From Duganella qianjiadongensis (GTDB lineage Bacteria; Pseudomonadota; Gammaproteobacteria; Burkholderiales; Burkholderiaceae_D), in assembly GCF_009857915.1 (NCBI RefSeq), contig NZ_WWCM01000003.1, forward strand, positions 351,007-415,006: 64,000 bases of DNA, given 5' to 3'. The stretch's first letter is position 1, and each line of letters starts with the position of its first letter. The translations under genes and the position numbers were made by a program. This document shows, one piece after another, positions 36,278-49,656 of this stretch. Below the pieces are notes generated by a model, which was not told the DNA's origin, ran no database searches, and saw only the letters and a list, made by a program, of their open reading frames with translations.

Positions 36278-36293
36278 GTAGTAGTCATACTAC
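36278..36293. promoter_or_regulatory. Short palindrome upstream of glk
   Basis: GTAGTA-GTCA-TACTAC in an A/T-rich stretch 128 bp before glk; a possible operator for a sugar-responsive regulator. No known consensus is recognised. Confidence 0.35.
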
Positions 36294-36420
36294 GTAAAAA
36301 ATATCCCGGATCGTGGTCTTATGTGGCGTGAAGTGGTTATGTGTACTAAAACTACAAAGAATTCTTGCGTCTTACTAGCAAAATACTTTAAGCTTAGGGA
36401 TCAACTCATTTCGATCTATC

Positions 36421-37446
36421 ATGACAGCTCAGTCCCTACAAACGTCTCCCACCCCGACCACTGCGACTGCCCGTGGTCCGCGTCTGCTGGCGGACATCGG
36501 CGGTACCAATGCGCGCTTTGCGCTGGAAACGGCTGCGGGCAAGATAGAAGCGATCGAAGTGCTGGCGTGCGCTGCATACCCGACCCTGGCCGCCGCCCTG
36601 GTCGCGTATCTGGCCACGCCTGCCGTTGTAGCCACCGGCGTGGCCGGCATCCGCCACGGCGCCATTGCCATTGCCAATCCGGTCACGGGCGACATGGTAC
36701 GCATGACCAACCACCACTGGGAATTTTCCATCGAGGCCCTGCGCCGCGAAGTGAATTTCGAAACGTTGGTGGTGGTGAACGACTTCACCGCGCTGGCCCG
36801 TTCGCTGCCGCAGCTGTCGATCGAGCAGAAGCATCAGGTCGGCGGCGGGGTGGCGGTCGAAGGTGCGCCGCTGGGGCTGGTGGGGGCGGGTACCGGCCTC
36901 GGTGTTTCCGGTCTGATTCCGGGCAAGGACGGCTGGACTGCCCTGCTCAGCGAAGGCGGCCACGTCACTTTTGCCCCGGCCAATCCGCTGGAAGTGGCTA
37001 TTCTGCAGTATGCATGGACTGAATTCGAACACGTTTCGGCCGAACGCCTGATCTCCGGCGTAGGCATAGAACTGATCTACCGCGCGCTGGCGCACCACAC
37101 CGATATGCCGGCGGAACCGCTGGCCGCAGCCGAGATTTCGCGCCGCGCACTGGCTGGCGAATGCACGCTGTGCGACGAAACCATCGAGGCTTTCTGCTGC
37201 ATGCTGGGCACCATCGCCGCCAATCTGGCCATTACGCTGGGTGCGCAGGGCGGTATCTATATAGGCGGCGGCATTGTGCCGAAACTGGGGGCGCGCTTCG
37301 AGCGCTCCGGTTTCCGCGCCCGTTTCGAAGCCAAAGGCCGTTTCAGCAGCTATCTGGCACAGGTGCCAACCTGGGTAATCACGGCGGAATATCCGGCATT
37401 TGTTGGTGTTTCGGCAATTCTGGCAGAGAAACTCGCCAACGCCTGA
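36421..37446 (+). CDS. glk: Glucokinase
   Basis: 341 aa, cytosolic Glk of the bacterial type: phosphorylates glucose to glucose-6-phosphate with [15 protein letters not shown] near the N-terminus is the phosphate-binding motif, [14 protein letters not shown] and [11 protein letters not shown] follow, and [14 protein letters not shown] (about 275-290) completes the ATP site. A roughly 19-residue N-terminal extension ([19 protein letters not shown]) precedes the core; the ATG at 36421 is the first good start. The upstream region is A/T-rich with a small palindrome. scpB follows after a 257-bp gap with no gene. Confidence 0.93.
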   Translation: MTAQSLQTSPTPTTATARGPRLLADIGGTNARFALETAAGKIEAIEVLACAAYPTLAAALVAYLATPAVVATGVAGIRHGAIAIANPVTGDMVRMTNHHWEFSIEALRREVNFETLVVVNDFTALARSLPQLSIEQKHQVGGGVAVEGAPLGLVGAGTGLGVSGLIPGKDGWTALLSEGGHVTFAPANPLEVAILQYAWTEFEHVSAERLISGVGIELIYRALAHHTDMPAEPLAAAEISRRALAGECTLCDETIEAFCCMLGTIAANLAITLGAQGGIYIGGGIVPKLGARFERSGFRARFEAKGRFSSYLAQVPTWVITAEYPAFVGVSAILAEKLANA

Positions 37447-37703
37447 GGCGTTGCCACTCCCTGCAACCGATATTTCGCAACTACGACATGCGCGTAGCGG
37501 CGTTTTATCAGGTACAATTCAACAATCTGTCAGAAATACTGATATTGGTATCCACTGGCATGTCCCTCTGTCCCACCCGGCGCTAGACGCGGGTGTCGGA
37601 AAAACAGCTTCAGCGAGTATTCCAGCCGGTAGCGTTGCGTTACCCCGCCTCACTGAATGTGATTGATTTCTTTCTTGCATGAAAATGCAACCACAATATA
37701 GCT

Positions 37704-38480
37704 ATGGATACAGCTGAGGCTAAACGAGTCCTCGAAACGGCTTTGCTATGCGCCCAGGAGCCCTTGTCGATCCACAGTTTGAAAAAACTGTATGTCGAAC
37801 TTGATGACCAGGGGCGGCCACGTGGTCCCGGTATCGGGGCGGACACAATCAAGGAAATGCTGGAGGAAATACGGCAGGACTGGAACGGCCGCGGTATTGA
37901 GGTGGTCAGTCTTGCGACAGGATGGCGCTTCCAGAGCCGTCCGGAAATGCGTTTGTATCTGGATAGACTGAATCCGGAAAAACCGCCTAAATACACGCGG
38001 GCAACGCTGGAGACGCTGGCCATTATTGCCTACCGCCAGCCGGTAACGCGTGGCGACATCGAGGAAATTCGCGGTGTGGCCGTCAACTCGCAGACCATCA
38101 AGATGCTGGAAGACCGTGGCTGGGTGGATGCGGTGGGTTACCGTGATGTCGTGGGGCGGCCAGCTTTGCTGGGCACCACCAAGCAGTTTCTTGATGATCT
38201 GGGATTAAATTCGCTGTCCCAGCTGCCACCTTTGCAGCAAATCAGCGAACAGCAGGGTAATGGTCCGGATCTGGCAGCACTGGAAGCGGCCCTGCAGGAT
38301 AACTTTGATAAAGCGGCGCAGAGCGCCGTAGCAGCCGATGGCAGCGCAGGTGCGGAAGCGGCAGAGCAGGACGCTGCAGCCGAGCACCGGCAGCCTGACC
38401 TCGATGTAACGACACATTCTGCGCCCGATGTAACGGTTGACGCTGAGCACAACCCAGAAACGAATAATGAACAAACCTAA
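37704..38480 (+). CDS. scpB: Segregation and condensation protein B
   Basis: 258 aa. ScpB is a winged-helix kleisin partner that works with SMC and ScpA in chromosome segregation. The two winged-helix domains span about residues 5-175, with the family motif [28 protein letters not shown] and the following [24 protein letters not shown]. The C-terminal 80 residues are acidic and low in complexity. scpA is not adjacent. The 3' end overlaps rluB by 14 bp, so the two are co-translated. TACAAT at 37513-37518 is a possible -10. Confidence 0.93.
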   Translation: MDTAEAKRVLETALLCAQEPLSIHSLKKLYVELDDQGRPRGPGIGADTIKEMLEEIRQDWNGRGIEVVSLATGWRFQSRPEMRLYLDRLNPEKPPKYTRATLETLAIIAYRQPVTRGDIEEIRGVAVNSQTIKMLEDRGWVDAVGYRDVVGRPALLGTTKQFLDDLGLNSLSQLPPLQQISEQQGNGPDLAALEAALQDNFDKAAQSAVAADGSAGAEAAEQDAAAEHRQPDLDVTTHSAPDVTVDAEHNPETNNEQT

Positions 38481-40614
38481 TTCTCCAGAGACAGTCCAAG
38501 ACCTCGCGCCGGCCGTTGCCGCCGCCAAGCCTAAACGCCGCACCAAGGCGCAGATCGAAGCCGATGCGGCTGCCGCTGCGGCAGCGGGCGAAGCGCCTGC
38601 TGCCAAGCCGCGCCGCGCTACCAAAGCCAAGGCCGACGCGAGCCCGGTTGTAGTGGCCGATGCAGGCAGCGTAGCGGCAAGCGCAGTGGCTGCTCCGGTG
38701 AAGAAAACCCGTGCCAAAGCCGCTGTCGTGGCGGCAGAAGGTGCTGAAGCAGCACCGGCCAAGGCGCCGCGTGCACGCAAACCATCGGCCAAGGCCGCTG
38801 CGGCGGCGTCCGCCGACGCGCCAGCGCTTGTTGCTGCCGCTGCACCTGCGGCATCGGTTGCCGCCGCCGCAGAGAGCGGCGTTGCGGGTGGTGCCGAAGC
38901 CGCACCCGCTGGCCGTGGCCCGCGTGCGCCGCGCGGCCCGCGCCAGATGCGCGAGCAGCGTGCTGCCCGTCAGGCCCAGCAGGCGCAGGTGCAGGCCGAA
39001 AAAGTTCAGGCCGAAGGCGGCGAGGCAGTGGCCGAAGTTGCTGCAGCCGTAGCCCCAGTGGCAACGCCCGCCAAGGACGGCGGCAAGCCACGCCATGAGC
39101 GCGGCGAGCGCAATGACCGTAACAACAACAACCGTAATGGCCGTAAGGGCAAGCACGGCAAGCAGCGCGGCCAGCAAGGCGCTGGCGCCAAGGCCAATGA
39201 TGCCGACGCAGCCTTCTCCTATGTGACCTCGGACGCTTTCGATAGCGACGAGCCAGTCAAAGGCCGCCAGCAGCCCAAGGCCGTGCGGCGTGATCTGACG
39301 GCAGACGACGATGCGCCCAAACTGCACAAAGTGCTGGCCGAAGCCGGTCTGGGTTCGCGCCGCGACATGGAAGAACTGATTGTGGCGGGCCGCGTGTCCG
39401 TCAATGGCGAGCCTGCTCACATCGGCCAGCGCATCCTGCCGACCGACGCCGTGCGTCTGAACGGCAAGCTGATCCAGCGCCGCGTGAGCAAAAAGCCGCC
39501 GCGCGTGCTGATTTACCACAAGCCGGCCGGTGAAATCGTCTCGATGGACGATCCGGAAGGCCGTCCATCCGTGTTCGACCGCCTGCCCACCATGAAGGCC
39601 GGTAAATGGCTGGCCGTGGGCCGTCTGGACTTTAATACCGAAGGTCTGCTGCTGTTTACTACTTCCGGTGATCTGGCCAACCGCCTGATGCACCCGCGCT
39701 ACGCGATCGACCGTGAGTACGCCGTGCGTACGCTGGGCGTGCTGGAAGAGGGCATGCGCCAGAAGCTGCTGGCCGGCGTCGAGCTGGAAGATGGTCTGGC
39801 CCAGTTCTCCAAAATCGCTGACGGTGGCGGCGAAGGCATCAACAAATGGTACCGCGTGATCATCGGCGAAGGCCGTAACCGCGAAGTGCGCCGTATGTTC
39901 GAAGCCATCGGTCTGACCGTGTCGCGTCTGATCCGTACCCGCTACGGCGCCATGACTCTGCCAAGCAGCCTGAAACGCGGTCGCTGGGAAGAACTGGAAG
40001 AAAACGCCGTGCGCGCCATGATGACGGCCTATGGCGTCGAGAAAAAGAGCGGCGATGCGCCAGTTGCCGCTGGTCCGCGTGGCAAAGGCCCTAAACCAGC
40101 CCAGAACAAAGGTCCGGAGCAGCGTCCGCAGCGCGGCCGTGGCGCCGAGCGCGATGATCTGGACGATGATTACGACGATGAAGACGAGCCTAACTTCAAT
40201 CGCGCCGACCTGAGTAACGCTAACGCGCTGCCATTCGCCAAGCCGGCCCGTTCCGGTGCTCGTGGCCAGGGTGGTCGTGGCAACGGCAACGGCAATGGCC
40301 GTGCTGGCCAGAGCTCGGGCCGTCCCGGTGGCCGTCCGCAGGGTATCGGCGCCTACGCCGGTGGCCGTCCGCTGGGCGAAGCACCGGGGCCGCGTGCGCA
40401 AGGTCAAGGCCGTGCCCAGGGGCAGGGCGGTGCTAATGGTGGTAATGGTGGTAATGGTGGCGGTAAGGGTAGCAAAGGCGGCAATAAAGGCCCGCGTCAG
40501 CCCGATCCGCTGCAAACCACCTTCGGTTTTGCTAACGCCGGCGCGCCGCGCCGTGGCCAGCAGCCGCGTGGCGGCGCCAGCGACCATGGTATGCCGCGCC
40601 GTCGCAAAGGCTGA
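38467..40614 (+). CDS. rluB: 23S rRNA pseudouridine(2605) synthase RluB with long disordered ends
   Basis: 715 aa, more than twice the core length. Residues about 1-285 are an Ala/Pro/Lys/Arg-rich low-complexity region. The S4 RNA-binding domain follows (about 287-335, [21 protein letters not shown]), then the RsuA/RluB-type pseudouridine synthase domain with the catalytic motif [14 protein letters not shown] (about 380-393) and [14 protein letters not shown]. From about 535 the C-terminal tail is Gly/Arg/Asn/Pro-rich and again disordered. Long charged extensions on RluB are common in Oxalobacteraceae and may add RNA contacts (inference). Start ATG 38467 lies inside the end of scpB. Confidence 0.92.
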   Translation: MNKPNSPETVQDLAPAVAAAKPKRRTKAQIEADAAAAAAAGEAPAAKPRRATKAKADASPVVVADAGSVAASAVAAPVKKTRAKAAVVAAEGAEAAPAKAPRARKPSAKAAAAASADAPALVAAAAPAASVAAAAESGVAGGAEAAPAGRGPRAPRGPRQMREQRAARQAQQAQVQAEKVQAEGGEAVAEVAAAVAPVATPAKDGGKPRHERGERNDRNNNNRNGRKGKHGKQRGQQGAGAKANDADAAFSYVTSDAFDSDEPVKGRQQPKAVRRDLTADDDAPKLHKVLAEAGLGSRRDMEELIVAGRVSVNGEPAHIGQRILPTDAVRLNGKLIQRRVSKKPPRVLIYHKPAGEIVSMDDPEGRPSVFDRLPTMKAGKWLAVGRLDFNTEGLLLFTTSGDLANRLMHPRYAIDREYAVRTLGVLEEGMRQKLLAGVELEDGLAQFSKIADGGGEGINKWYRVIIGEGRNREVRRMFEAIGLTVSRLIRTRYGAMTLPSSLKRGRWEELEENAVRAMMTAYGVEKKSGDAPVAAGPRGKGPKPAQNKGPEQRPQRGRGAERDDLDDDYDDEDEPNFNRADLSNANALPFAKPARSGARGQGGRGNGNGNGRAGQSSGRPGGRPQGIGAYAGGRPLGEAPGPRAQGQGRAQGQGGANGGNGGNGGGKGSKGGNKGPRQPDPLQTTFGFANAGAPRRGQQPRGGASDHGMPRRRKG

Positions 40615-40708
40615 TCCCGGGTCCGCCGGAACGGGCGTAAAACCCGCTCCGGCACGGCCAGATGCCGCTTGTAACGCATACACGCCCGATTTTGCACGGT
40701 AGCCGTTA

Positions 40709-40737
40709 TTGCGGTGCAGTGCAGATCAGGTTATAAT
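40709..40737 (+). promoter_or_regulatory. Sigma-70 promoter of the rimP-nusA-infB operon
   Basis: TTGCGG (40709-40714), 17-bp spacer and a perfect TATAAT (40732-40737). This places the transcription start near 40745, about 155 bp before rimP. Confidence 0.8.
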
Positions 40738-40796
40738 GAGCAGCCTAATAAAAGTTCGTTGCAGTGCATCCTGTAACAGCGCTTTCATCTGGCTAG

Positions 40797-42949
<2,153 letters not shown>

Positions 42950-42995
42950 TTTGAGTATCTTTATCATCTCCGCGACACATAGAAAAGAGGACTGA

Positions 42996-45845
42996 ATGGC
43001 GAGTAACAACGTAGCCCAATTTGCCACCGAACTGAAGATGCCTGCAGATTTGCTGCTGACGCAGCTGCGTTCTGCCGGCGTCGAAAAAAGTTCGACGTCA
43101 GATCCATTGTCGAAAGATGATAAGGATAAGCTGCTGGAACACTTGCGCCGTACCCACGGCGCCTCGGGTGAAACCGAGAAGAAGAAAATCACGCTGACGC
43201 GCAAAGAAACCACCGAAATCAAGCAGGCCGATGCCAATGGCAAGGCCCGCACGATTCAGGTCGCCGTCAAGAAAGTGCGTACCTTCGTGCAGCGCGACGA
43301 ACCTGTGACCACCGCGCCGGCAGCCCCTGCCGCGCCGGTGATCGATGCCGCCGAAGTGGCACGGCGCGAAGAAGAAGCGCGCAAACAGGCCGAACTGATC
43401 GCGCGTCAGGAAGCGGAACTGCGCGAGAAGCAGGAACGTCTGGCCAAGCTGGAATCGGAAAAAGCGGCACAGGCTAAAGCCACCGCCGAAGCCGAAGCCA
43501 AGGCCAAGAAAGATGCCGAAGCCGAAGCCAGGAAAGCTGCAGCCCAGGCTGCTACTGCGCCAGCCGTGAACGATGCGGCCGAGCAGGAGAAGAAAAAAGC
43601 GGCCGCTGAAGAAGCCCGCAAGAAAGCTGAACAGGCTGCCAAGGAAGCCGCGGAAAAAGCGGACGCAACCGAACGCGCCCGTAAAGCGGTGGCCGACGAA
43701 GTCGCCCAGATCAAAGCCATGATGAACGCGCCACGCCGCGCCATCAAAGCGCCCGAGCCTGCGCCAGCCCCGGTCAAACCGAAAGCGCCGGAAGGCACGC
43801 TGCACAAGCCAGCGACCACGCCGGCCGCTGCGGCCAAACCGGGCGACAAGCCAGCCGACAAGAAGGCCGGCGGCAACGACAAGAAATCCATCAAATCGGC
43901 CAATGTGGCTTCGACCTGGAATGACGACGCGCGCAAGCGTGGCGCGCCAGGCGGTGGCAAAGGCCGTGGCGCCGGTGCCGGTGCTGCCAATACCGGCCGC
44001 GATGGCTGGCGTGGCGGCAAAGGCGGTGGCCGTCGCAACGCCCACGCGGAAGAACGCGAAAGCAACTTCCAGGCACCGACCGAAGCCGTTGTCAAAGATG
44101 TCTACGTTCCGGAAACCATCACTGTGGCCGAACTGGCGCACAAGATGTCCGTAAAAGCGTCGGAAGTGATCAAACAGCTCATGAAGCTGGGCCAGATGTG
44201 CACCATCAACCAGGTGCTGGACCAGGAAACGGCCATGATTCTGGTCGAAGAAATGGGCCACAAAGCCTTTGCTGCCGAGATCGACGATCCGGAAGCACTG
44301 CTGGCCGATCAGGGTGAACACGCCCACTTCGAGTCTGTGCCGCGTGCACCGGTGGTGACCGTGATGGGTCACGTTGACCACGGTAAAACCTCGCTGCTGG
44401 ACTACATCCGTCGCGCCAAAGTGGCGTCGGGCGAAGCGGGCGGCATTACCCAGCACATTGGTGCCTACCACGTGGAAACCCCGCGCGGCATCATCACCTT
44501 CCTCGATACCCCGGGTCACGAAGCGTTTACCGCGATGCGTGCCCGTGGTGCCAAGGCTACCGACATCGTGATTCTGGTGGTGGCAGCCGACGACGGCGTG
44601 ATGCCGCAGACCAAGGAAGCGATTTCGCACGCCAAGGCTGCCGGTGTGCCGCTGGTGGTAGCGATCAATAAGATCGATAAACCGGGCGGCAACGTCGATC
44701 GCGTCACGCAGGAACTGGTGGCCGAACAGGTGGTGCCGGAAGAATACGGTGGCGATTCGCCATTCGTGCCAGTGTCGGCGAAAACCGGTGCCGGTATCGA
44801 TGCCCTGCTGGAGCAAGTGCTGCTGCAGGCTGAAGTACTGGAACTGAAAGCACCGGTGGAAGCACCTGCGCGCGGTCTGGTGGTCGAAGGCCGTCTGGAT
44901 AAAGGTAAGGGTCCGGTGGCCACCATACTGGTGCAGTCGGGTACGCTGAAGCGCGGCGACGTGATACTGGCTGGCTCCTCGTATGGCCGCGTGCGCGCCA
45001 TGCTGGACGAAAACGGCAAGCCTATCGGCGAAGCCGGTCCTTCGATTCCGGTCGAGATCCAGGGTCTGACGGAAGTGCCGCAAGCCGGTGAAGAAGTCAT
45101 GGTCATGGCTGACGAGCGTAAAGCCCGCGAAATCGGTCTGTTCCGTCAAGGTAAGTTCCGCGACGTGAAACTGGCCAAGCAGCAAGCTGCGAAACTGGAA
45201 AACATGTTCGACCAGATGGCCGAAGGCGAAGTGAAAAACCTGCCGATGATCATCAAGACCGACGTGCAGGGTTCGCAGGAAGCGCTGGTCGGCTCGCTGC
45301 AGAAACTGTCGACTTCGGAAGTGCGCGTCCAGGTGGTGCACGCTGCCGTCGGCGGCATTACCGAGTCGGACGTCAATCTGGCCGTGGCATCGAAAGCCAT
45401 CATCATCGGCTTCAACGCCCGTGCCGATGCACAGGCACGCAAGCTGGCCGAGTCGAATGGCGTGGATATTCGCTACTACAACATCATCTACGATGCGATT
45501 GAAGAAGTGAAAGCGGCGATGTCGGGCATGCTGGCACCGGAAAAACGCGAAACCGTGACCGGTCAGGTGGAAGTTCGCCAGGTCATCATGGTCTCCAAAG
45601 TGGGCGCGATTGCCGGCTGTCTGGTGACCGACGGTGTGGTCAAGCGTACTTCCTCGGTCCGTCTGCTGCGCAACAACATCGTGGTGTGGAGCGGCGAGAT
45701 CGACTCGCTCAAACGCTTCAAGGACGATGCCAAAGAAGTGCGCGCCGGTCTGGAGTGCGGCCTGTCGCTGAAGAACTACAACGACATCCAGGTGGGTGAC
45801 TCGCTGGAAGTGTTCGAAGTTCAGGAAATCGCTCGTACGCTGTAA
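42996..45845 (+). CDS. infB: Translation initiation factor IF-2
   Basis: 949 aa. The N-terminal IF2_N domain ([20 protein letters not shown]) is followed by a long charged and Ala/Lys-rich linker (about 100-360) and a second IF2_N domain (about 375-425). The GTPase domain has G1 [12 protein letters not shown] (about 457), G3 DTPGHEAFT and G4 NKIDKP, then domains II-IV, ending [11 protein letters not shown]. It brings formyl-Met-tRNA to the 30S subunit and promotes subunit joining. A GAGG ribosome binding site precedes the ATG. Confidence 0.97.
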   Translation: MASNNVAQFATELKMPADLLLTQLRSAGVEKSSTSDPLSKDDKDKLLEHLRRTHGASGETEKKKITLTRKETTEIKQADANGKARTIQVAVKKVRTFVQRDEPVTTAPAAPAAPVIDAAEVARREEEARKQAELIARQEAELREKQERLAKLESEKAAQAKATAEAEAKAKKDAEAEARKAAAQAATAPAVNDAAEQEKKKAAAEEARKKAEQAAKEAAEKADATERARKAVADEVAQIKAMMNAPRRAIKAPEPAPAPVKPKAPEGTLHKPATTPAAAAKPGDKPADKKAGGNDKKSIKSANVASTWNDDARKRGAPGGGKGRGAGAGAANTGRDGWRGGKGGGRRNAHAEERESNFQAPTEAVVKDVYVPETITVAELAHKMSVKASEVIKQLMKLGQMCTINQVLDQETAMILVEEMGHKAFAAEIDDPEALLADQGEHAHFESVPRAPVVTVMGHVDHGKTSLLDYIRRAKVASGEAGGITQHIGAYHVETPRGIITFLDTPGHEAFTAMRARGAKATDIVILVVAADDGVMPQTKEAISHAKAAGVPLVVAINKIDKPGGNVDRVTQELVAEQVVPEEYGGDSPFVPVSAKTGAGIDALLEQVLLQAEVLELKAPVEAPARGLVVEGRLDKGKGPVATILVQSGTLKRGDVILAGSSYGRVRAMLDENGKPIGEAGPSIPVEIQGLTEVPQAGEEVMVMADERKAREIGLFRQGKFRDVKLAKQQAAKLENMFDQMAEGEVKNLPMIIKTDVQGSQEALVGSLQKLSTSEVRVQVVHAAVGGITESDVNLAVASKAIIIGFNARADAQARKLAESNGVDIRYYNIIYDAIEEVKAAMSGMLAPEKRETVTGQVEVRQVIMVSKVGAIAGCLVTDGVVKRTSSVRLLRNNIVVWSGEIDSLKRFKDDAKEVRAGLECGLSLKNYNDIQVGDSLEVFEVQEIARTL

Positions 45846-45869
45846 TCCGCGCAGCGGGCAGTACTGGTA

Positions 45870-45901
45870 AAGTGGACGGGGGCAAACGCTCCCGTCCACT
45901 T
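45870..45901 (+). other. Strong hairpin between infB and rbfA
   Basis: AAGTGGACGGG (45870-45880) and CCCGTCCACTT (45891-45901) form a perfect 11-bp stem. There is no T-run, so it is more likely an mRNA processing or stability element than a terminator. Confidence 0.6.
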
Positions 45902-45919
45902 GCCGTTTATGGAATCATC

Positions 45920-46342
45920 ATGGCAAAACATAGCAAAACCATCCCACAGCGCGGTCAGCGCGTGGCCGACCAGATCCAGCGCGATCTGTCGGAAATCATC
46001 GCTTTCGAACTGAAAGACCCCCGTATCGGCATGGTCACGCTGACCGAAGTGCAGCTCACGCCCGATTACGCGCACGCCAAAATCTTCTTCACCCTGCTGA
46101 AAGACAGCAAAGAACAGGTGAAACAGACGCTGGACGGCCTCACCGCTGCCGCCGGCTTCATGCGCAACCTGCTGGGCAAGCGTCTGCACATCCACACCCT
46201 GCCGGCGCTGCACTTCGTGCACGATATGTCCACCTCGCGCGGCATGGAACTGTCGGCTCTGATCGATCAGGCCAACAGCACCCGTTCGCTCGACGATGAA
46301 GGCGACGCTGCTCCCCAGGCCGATAACGGCGCTAGCGAGTAA
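45920..46342 (+). CDS. rbfA: 30S ribosome-binding factor RbfA
   Basis: 140 aa with a KH-type fold: [37 protein letters not shown], then [20 protein letters not shown] and the family C-terminal [20 protein letters not shown]. It helps mature the 5' end of 16S rRNA in cold and normal growth. An upstream in-frame extension to 45872 overlaps the hairpin and is rejected. truB starts 11 bp downstream. Confidence 0.96.
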   Translation: MAKHSKTIPQRGQRVADQIQRDLSEIIAFELKDPRIGMVTLTEVQLTPDYAHAKIFFTLLKDSKEQVKQTLDGLTAAAGFMRNLLGKRLHIHTLPALHFVHDMSTSRGMELSALIDQANSTRSLDDEGDAAPQADNGASE

Positions 46343-46353
46343 GCCGCGCCGCA

Positions 46354-47274
46354 ATGAAACCTACGTCTCCCAAGAAGGTCCGCGATCTGGTGGACGGCGT
46401 GCTGCTGCTCGATAAACCCGTCGGTTTTTCCAGCAACGACGCGCTGATCAAGGCCAAACGCATCCTCAATGCCAAGAAAGCCGGCCATACGGGCACGCTC
46501 GATCCGTTTGCTACGGGCCTGCTGCCGCTATGCTTCGGCGAAGCCACCAAGTTCTCGCAGGATTTGCTGGAAGCCGACAAGACTTATGAAACTACCGTTC
46601 ATCTGGGCGTGACCACTGATACCGGCGATACCGAAGGTGTGGTGATCGATAGCCGTCCCGTCGACGTGACGCTGGACCAGATCGAGGCCGTGCTGGCGCA
46701 GTTCCGTGGCCCCATTGCGCAGGTGCCGCCCATGCACTCGGCGCTCAAGCGCGACGGCAAGCCGCTGTACGAATATGCCCGCGCCGGCATCACGCTGGAA
46801 CGCGAAGCACGCCATGTGGTGATCCATGAGCTGAAGCTGGTGGCGTATGAAGCGCCGCTGCTGAAACTGGTGGTCACCTGCAGCAAGGGTACGTATATCC
46901 GCGTGCTGGGACAGGACATCGGCGCTGCACTGGGCACGGGCGCGCATCTGCAGGCACTGCGCCGCACCCAGGTGGGCGCGCTGACCACGGCCGGCATGCT
47001 GACGCTGGATGCGCTGGCCGGCCATGCGGCACCGCTGTCGCTGCTGGCCCCCGTCGATGCCTTGCTGTCGAGCTTCCCCGCCGTGCAGCTGACGGCGGAG
47101 CTGGCCAAGCGATTCCTGAATGGTCAGCGCCTCGCGCTGGGCAAGGAAAAGCTGGACTTGCCAGCCGGGCAGGGCAGGGTGCGCGTCTACCTCGATGCCA
47201 AGCTGCTCGGTACGGCCCAGCTGGGCGAATACCAGATACTGGCACCGGAGCGTCTGATCGCATTTAGCCTATAA
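46354..47274 (+). CDS. truB: tRNA pseudouridine(55) synthase TruB
   Basis: 306 aa. It makes pseudouridine 55 in the T loop of tRNAs. Motifs: GVLLLDKPVGFSSNDALIK, KAGHTGTLDPFATGLLPLCFGEATKF with the catalytic Asp in TLDPFATG (about residue 48), YETTVHLGVTTDTGD and the VTCSKGTYIRVLGQDIG stretch; a PUA-like region closes the protein. It is the last gene of the rimP operon; typA has its own promoter. Confidence 0.97.
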   Translation: MKPTSPKKVRDLVDGVLLLDKPVGFSSNDALIKAKRILNAKKAGHTGTLDPFATGLLPLCFGEATKFSQDLLEADKTYETTVHLGVTTDTGDTEGVVIDSRPVDVTLDQIEAVLAQFRGPIAQVPPMHSALKRDGKPLYEYARAGITLEREARHVVIHELKLVAYEAPLLKLVVTCSKGTYIRVLGQDIGAALGTGAHLQALRRTQVGALTTAGMLTLDALAGHAAPLSLLAPVDALLSSFPAVQLTAELAKRFLNGQRLALGKEKLDLPAGQGRVRVYLDAKLLGTAQLGEYQILAPERLIAFSL

Positions 47275-47380
47275 ATACCGGGCTAGTCCGTGCCATTGTG
47301 GCGGTCTAGCCCCGTGCAACACAGCCAATTCGGCAACTCTTTGAAAATATTCAGGATTTGGCCAAGAGTTACACCGTGCC

Positions 47381-47390
47381 ATGCTATACT
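47381..47390 (+). promoter_or_regulatory. Extended -10 element upstream of typA
   Basis: TGC-TATACT (47382-47390) has the TGn extension of an extended -10 promoter. No good -35 lies at 17 bp. It would start transcription about 65-70 bp before typA. Confidence 0.45.
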
Positions 47391-47463
47391 ACGCGGTTCC
47401 AGAAATTGGCACCTCCCGTACATCCTGTACGAACTCGCAGTTTTTCAGCAAATATAAACGACT

Positions 47464-49299
47464 ATGTCCAATACTAAACGCGCAATTCGCAATATCGCCA
47501 TCATCGCTCACGTTGACCACGGCAAGACCACTCTTGTTGACCAACTGCTGCGTCAGTCTGGCACCTTCCGTGAAAACCAGGCAGTGGATACCCGAGTCAT
47601 GGACTCGAACGACCTCGAAAAAGAGCGTGGCATTACGATTCTGTCGAAGAACTGCGCGGTAGAGTACGAAGGCACCCACATTAACATCGTTGACACCCCG
47701 GGCCACGCCGACTTCGGCGGCGAAGTAGAGCGCGTGCTGTCGATGGTTGATTCCGTGCTGCTGCTGATTGATGCACAGGAAGGCCCGATGCCACAGACCC
47801 GTTTCGTGACCCGCAAAGCGCTGGCACTGGGCCTGAAACCTATCGTCGTGGTCAATAAAATCGACCGTCCGGGCGCTCGCGCTGACTGGGCCATCAACCA
47901 GACCTTCGAACTGTTCGACAAGCTGGGCGCAACCGACGAGCAGCTGGACTTCCCTATCGTCTACGCTTCGGGCCTGAACGGCTACGCCGGTCTGGACGAA
48001 TCGGTACGCGGCGGCGACATGAAACCGCTGTTCGACGCGATCCTGAAATACGTTCCCGTACGTGACGACAATCCCGATGGTCCGCTGCAGATGCAGATCA
48101 CCTCGCTGGACTACTCGTCCTACGTGGGCAAGATCGGTATCGGCCGTATCAACCGCGGCCGCGTGAAAACCGGTCAGGACGTGGTAGTACTGAATGGCCC
48201 GGACTCGACCCCGATCAAAGGCCGCATCAACCAGGTGCTGAACTTCAAAGGTCTGGAGCGCGTGCTGGTAGAAGATGCTGTCGCTGGCGACATCGTGCTG
48301 ATCAACGGTATCGAAGAAATCGGTATCGGCTCGACCGTCTGCGCACCGGACACCCCGGAAGCGCTGCCGATGCTGACCGTGGACGAACCTACCCTGACCA
48401 TGAACTTCATGGTGAACAACTCGCCACTGGCTGGCCGCGAAGGTAAATTCGTCACTTCGCGTCAGCTGCGCGACCGTCTGGAAAAAGAACTGAAAGCCAA
48501 CGTGGCGCTGCGTGTGGCACCGACCGACGATGACACCACCTTCGAAGTATCGGGCCGCGGCGAGCTGCACCTGACCATTCTGATTGAAAACATGCGTCGC
48601 GAAGGCTTCGAGCTGGCTGTTTCGCGTCCGCGCGTTGTGTTCAAGATGGTCGATGGCGTGCGCCACGAGCCGTTCGAACAACTGAGCGTTGACGTGGAAG
48701 AAGCCAATCAGGGCGGCGTGATGGAAGAACTGGGTCGTCGTCGTGGCGATCTGCAGAACATGGAATCGGACGGCAAAGGCCGTGTGCGTCTGGAATACCG
48801 CATTCCGGCCCGTGGCCTGATCGGCTTCCAGGGTGAGTTCATGACCCTGACCCGTGGTACCGGCCTGATGAGCCACGTGTTCGATGCCTACGGTCCGGTG
48901 GATAACTCCAAGGGTGAGCTCGGTGGTCGTCGTAACGGCGTGCTGATTTCGCAGGATGACGGCGCGGCGGTGGCTTACGCTATCTGGAAACTGCAGGACC
49001 GCGGCCGTATGTTCGTGGTGCATAACGACCCAGTCTACGAAGGCATGATCATCGGTATCCACTCGCGCGATAACGATCTGGTGGTGAACCCGATCAAGGG
49101 CAAGCAGCTGACCAACGTGCGTTCTTCCGGCACCGACGAAGCCGTGCGTCTGGTACCACCTATCCAGATGTCGCTGGAATACGCTGTCGAGTTCATCAAC
49201 GATGACGAACTGGTCGAAATCACGCCGAAATCGATCCGTCTGCGTAAGCGTTACCTGAAAGAGCACGAGCGTAAAAAAGCTTCGCGCGAAGGTCAGTAA
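47464..49299 (+). CDS. typA: Ribosome-associated GTPase TypA/BipA
   Basis: 611-aa translational GTPase of the elongation-factor family, linked to 50S assembly and to growth at low temperature and under stress. G1 [15 protein letters not shown], the switch region [11 protein letters not shown]3 [14 protein letters not shown] and G4 NKIDRPGAR are in place, and the BipA-specific C-terminal region ends [22 protein letters not shown]. The codons are strongly biased to a few choices, as in highly expressed genes. An intrinsic terminator follows. Confidence 0.97.
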   Translation: MSNTKRAIRNIAIIAHVDHGKTTLVDQLLRQSGTFRENQAVDTRVMDSNDLEKERGITILSKNCAVEYEGTHINIVDTPGHADFGGEVERVLSMVDSVLLLIDAQEGPMPQTRFVTRKALALGLKPIVVVNKIDRPGARADWAINQTFELFDKLGATDEQLDFPIVYASGLNGYAGLDESVRGGDMKPLFDAILKYVPVRDDNPDGPLQMQITSLDYSSYVGKIGIGRINRGRVKTGQDVVVLNGPDSTPIKGRINQVLNFKGLERVLVEDAVAGDIVLINGIEEIGIGSTVCAPDTPEALPMLTVDEPTLTMNFMVNNSPLAGREGKFVTSRQLRDRLEKELKANVALRVAPTDDDTTFEVSGRGELHLTILIENMRREGFELAVSRPRVVFKMVDGVRHEPFEQLSVDVEEANQGGVMEELGRRRGDLQNMESDGKGRVRLEYRIPARGLIGFQGEFMTLTRGTGLMSHVFDAYGPVDNSKGELGGRRNGVLISQDDGAAVAYAIWKLQDRGRMFVVHNDPVYEGMIIGIHSRDNDLVVNPIKGKQLTNVRSSGTDEAVRLVPPIQMSLEYAVEFINDDELVEITPKSIRLRKRYLKEHERKKASREGQ

Positions 49300-49320
49300 T
49301 CGCCAGAGTAAGATTCAGGA

Positions 49321-49344
49321 AAGCCGCCTCCGGGCGGCTTTTTT
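49321..49344 (+). terminator. Intrinsic terminator after typA
   Basis: AAGCCGCC-TCC-GGGCGGCTT with four further T. Confidence 0.9.
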
Positions 49345-49466
49345 CATTGCAGCGGACATTCCTGCATGTCCTGCTGCAGGCGCCGTTCCAGTGCGCCGCG
49401 CAGCTGCTGCAGGCCGGCGATGCGCTGGTCGATATCGGCCAGCTTGCGTTGCAGGGCGGCGTGGCC
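49344..49466 (-). pseudogene. Remnant of a MerR-type regulator, C-terminal end
   Basis: On the minus strand the last 36-40 codons read ALQRKLADIDQRIAGLQ, then LRGALERRLQQDMQECPLQ and a stop. This resembles the dimerisation helix and C-terminal CP motif of MerR regulators. Upstream in the same frame the sequence is not protein-like, and no DNA-binding domain is present. I therefore call it a truncated remnant. The similarity is judged by eye. Confidence 0.4.
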
Positions 49467-49469
49467 GGA

Positions 49470-49656
49470 GTTCTCGCCTTTCCACCTGCTGTTTGCCGGC
49501 CTGATGGGGGGTGCGGTGCTGGTCTGGCCGCCGCTGTGCCTGTTTATCGTGCCGGAGCTGGCCTGGGGTGTGGCGCAGTGGCTGCCATTCCAGCGGCTGG
49601 AGCAGCCTGCTGGTGCGTCCCTCACGCCGCTGGCGCCGGCAGTGCGCGGTACTTGA
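49470..49656 (+). pseudogene. Possible membrane-protein fragment
   Basis: A plus-strand frame here reads FSPFHLLFAGLMGGAVLVW, then PPLCLFIVPELAWGVAQWL, two hydrophobic stretches that look like genuine transmembrane segments. No believable start lies upstream, since the frame there is antisense to the MerR remnant. The adjoining fragments on opposite strands suggest a decayed junction. Family not recognised. Confidence 0.3.

Noticed and set aside
43098..45899. 933-codon minus-strand frame opposite infB
   Set aside because: Shadow of a high-bias gene; Phe/His-rich product with no domain.
45870..45901. Intrinsic terminator between infB and rbfA
   Set aside because: Strong stem but no T-run, and rbfA and truB normally belong to the same operon.
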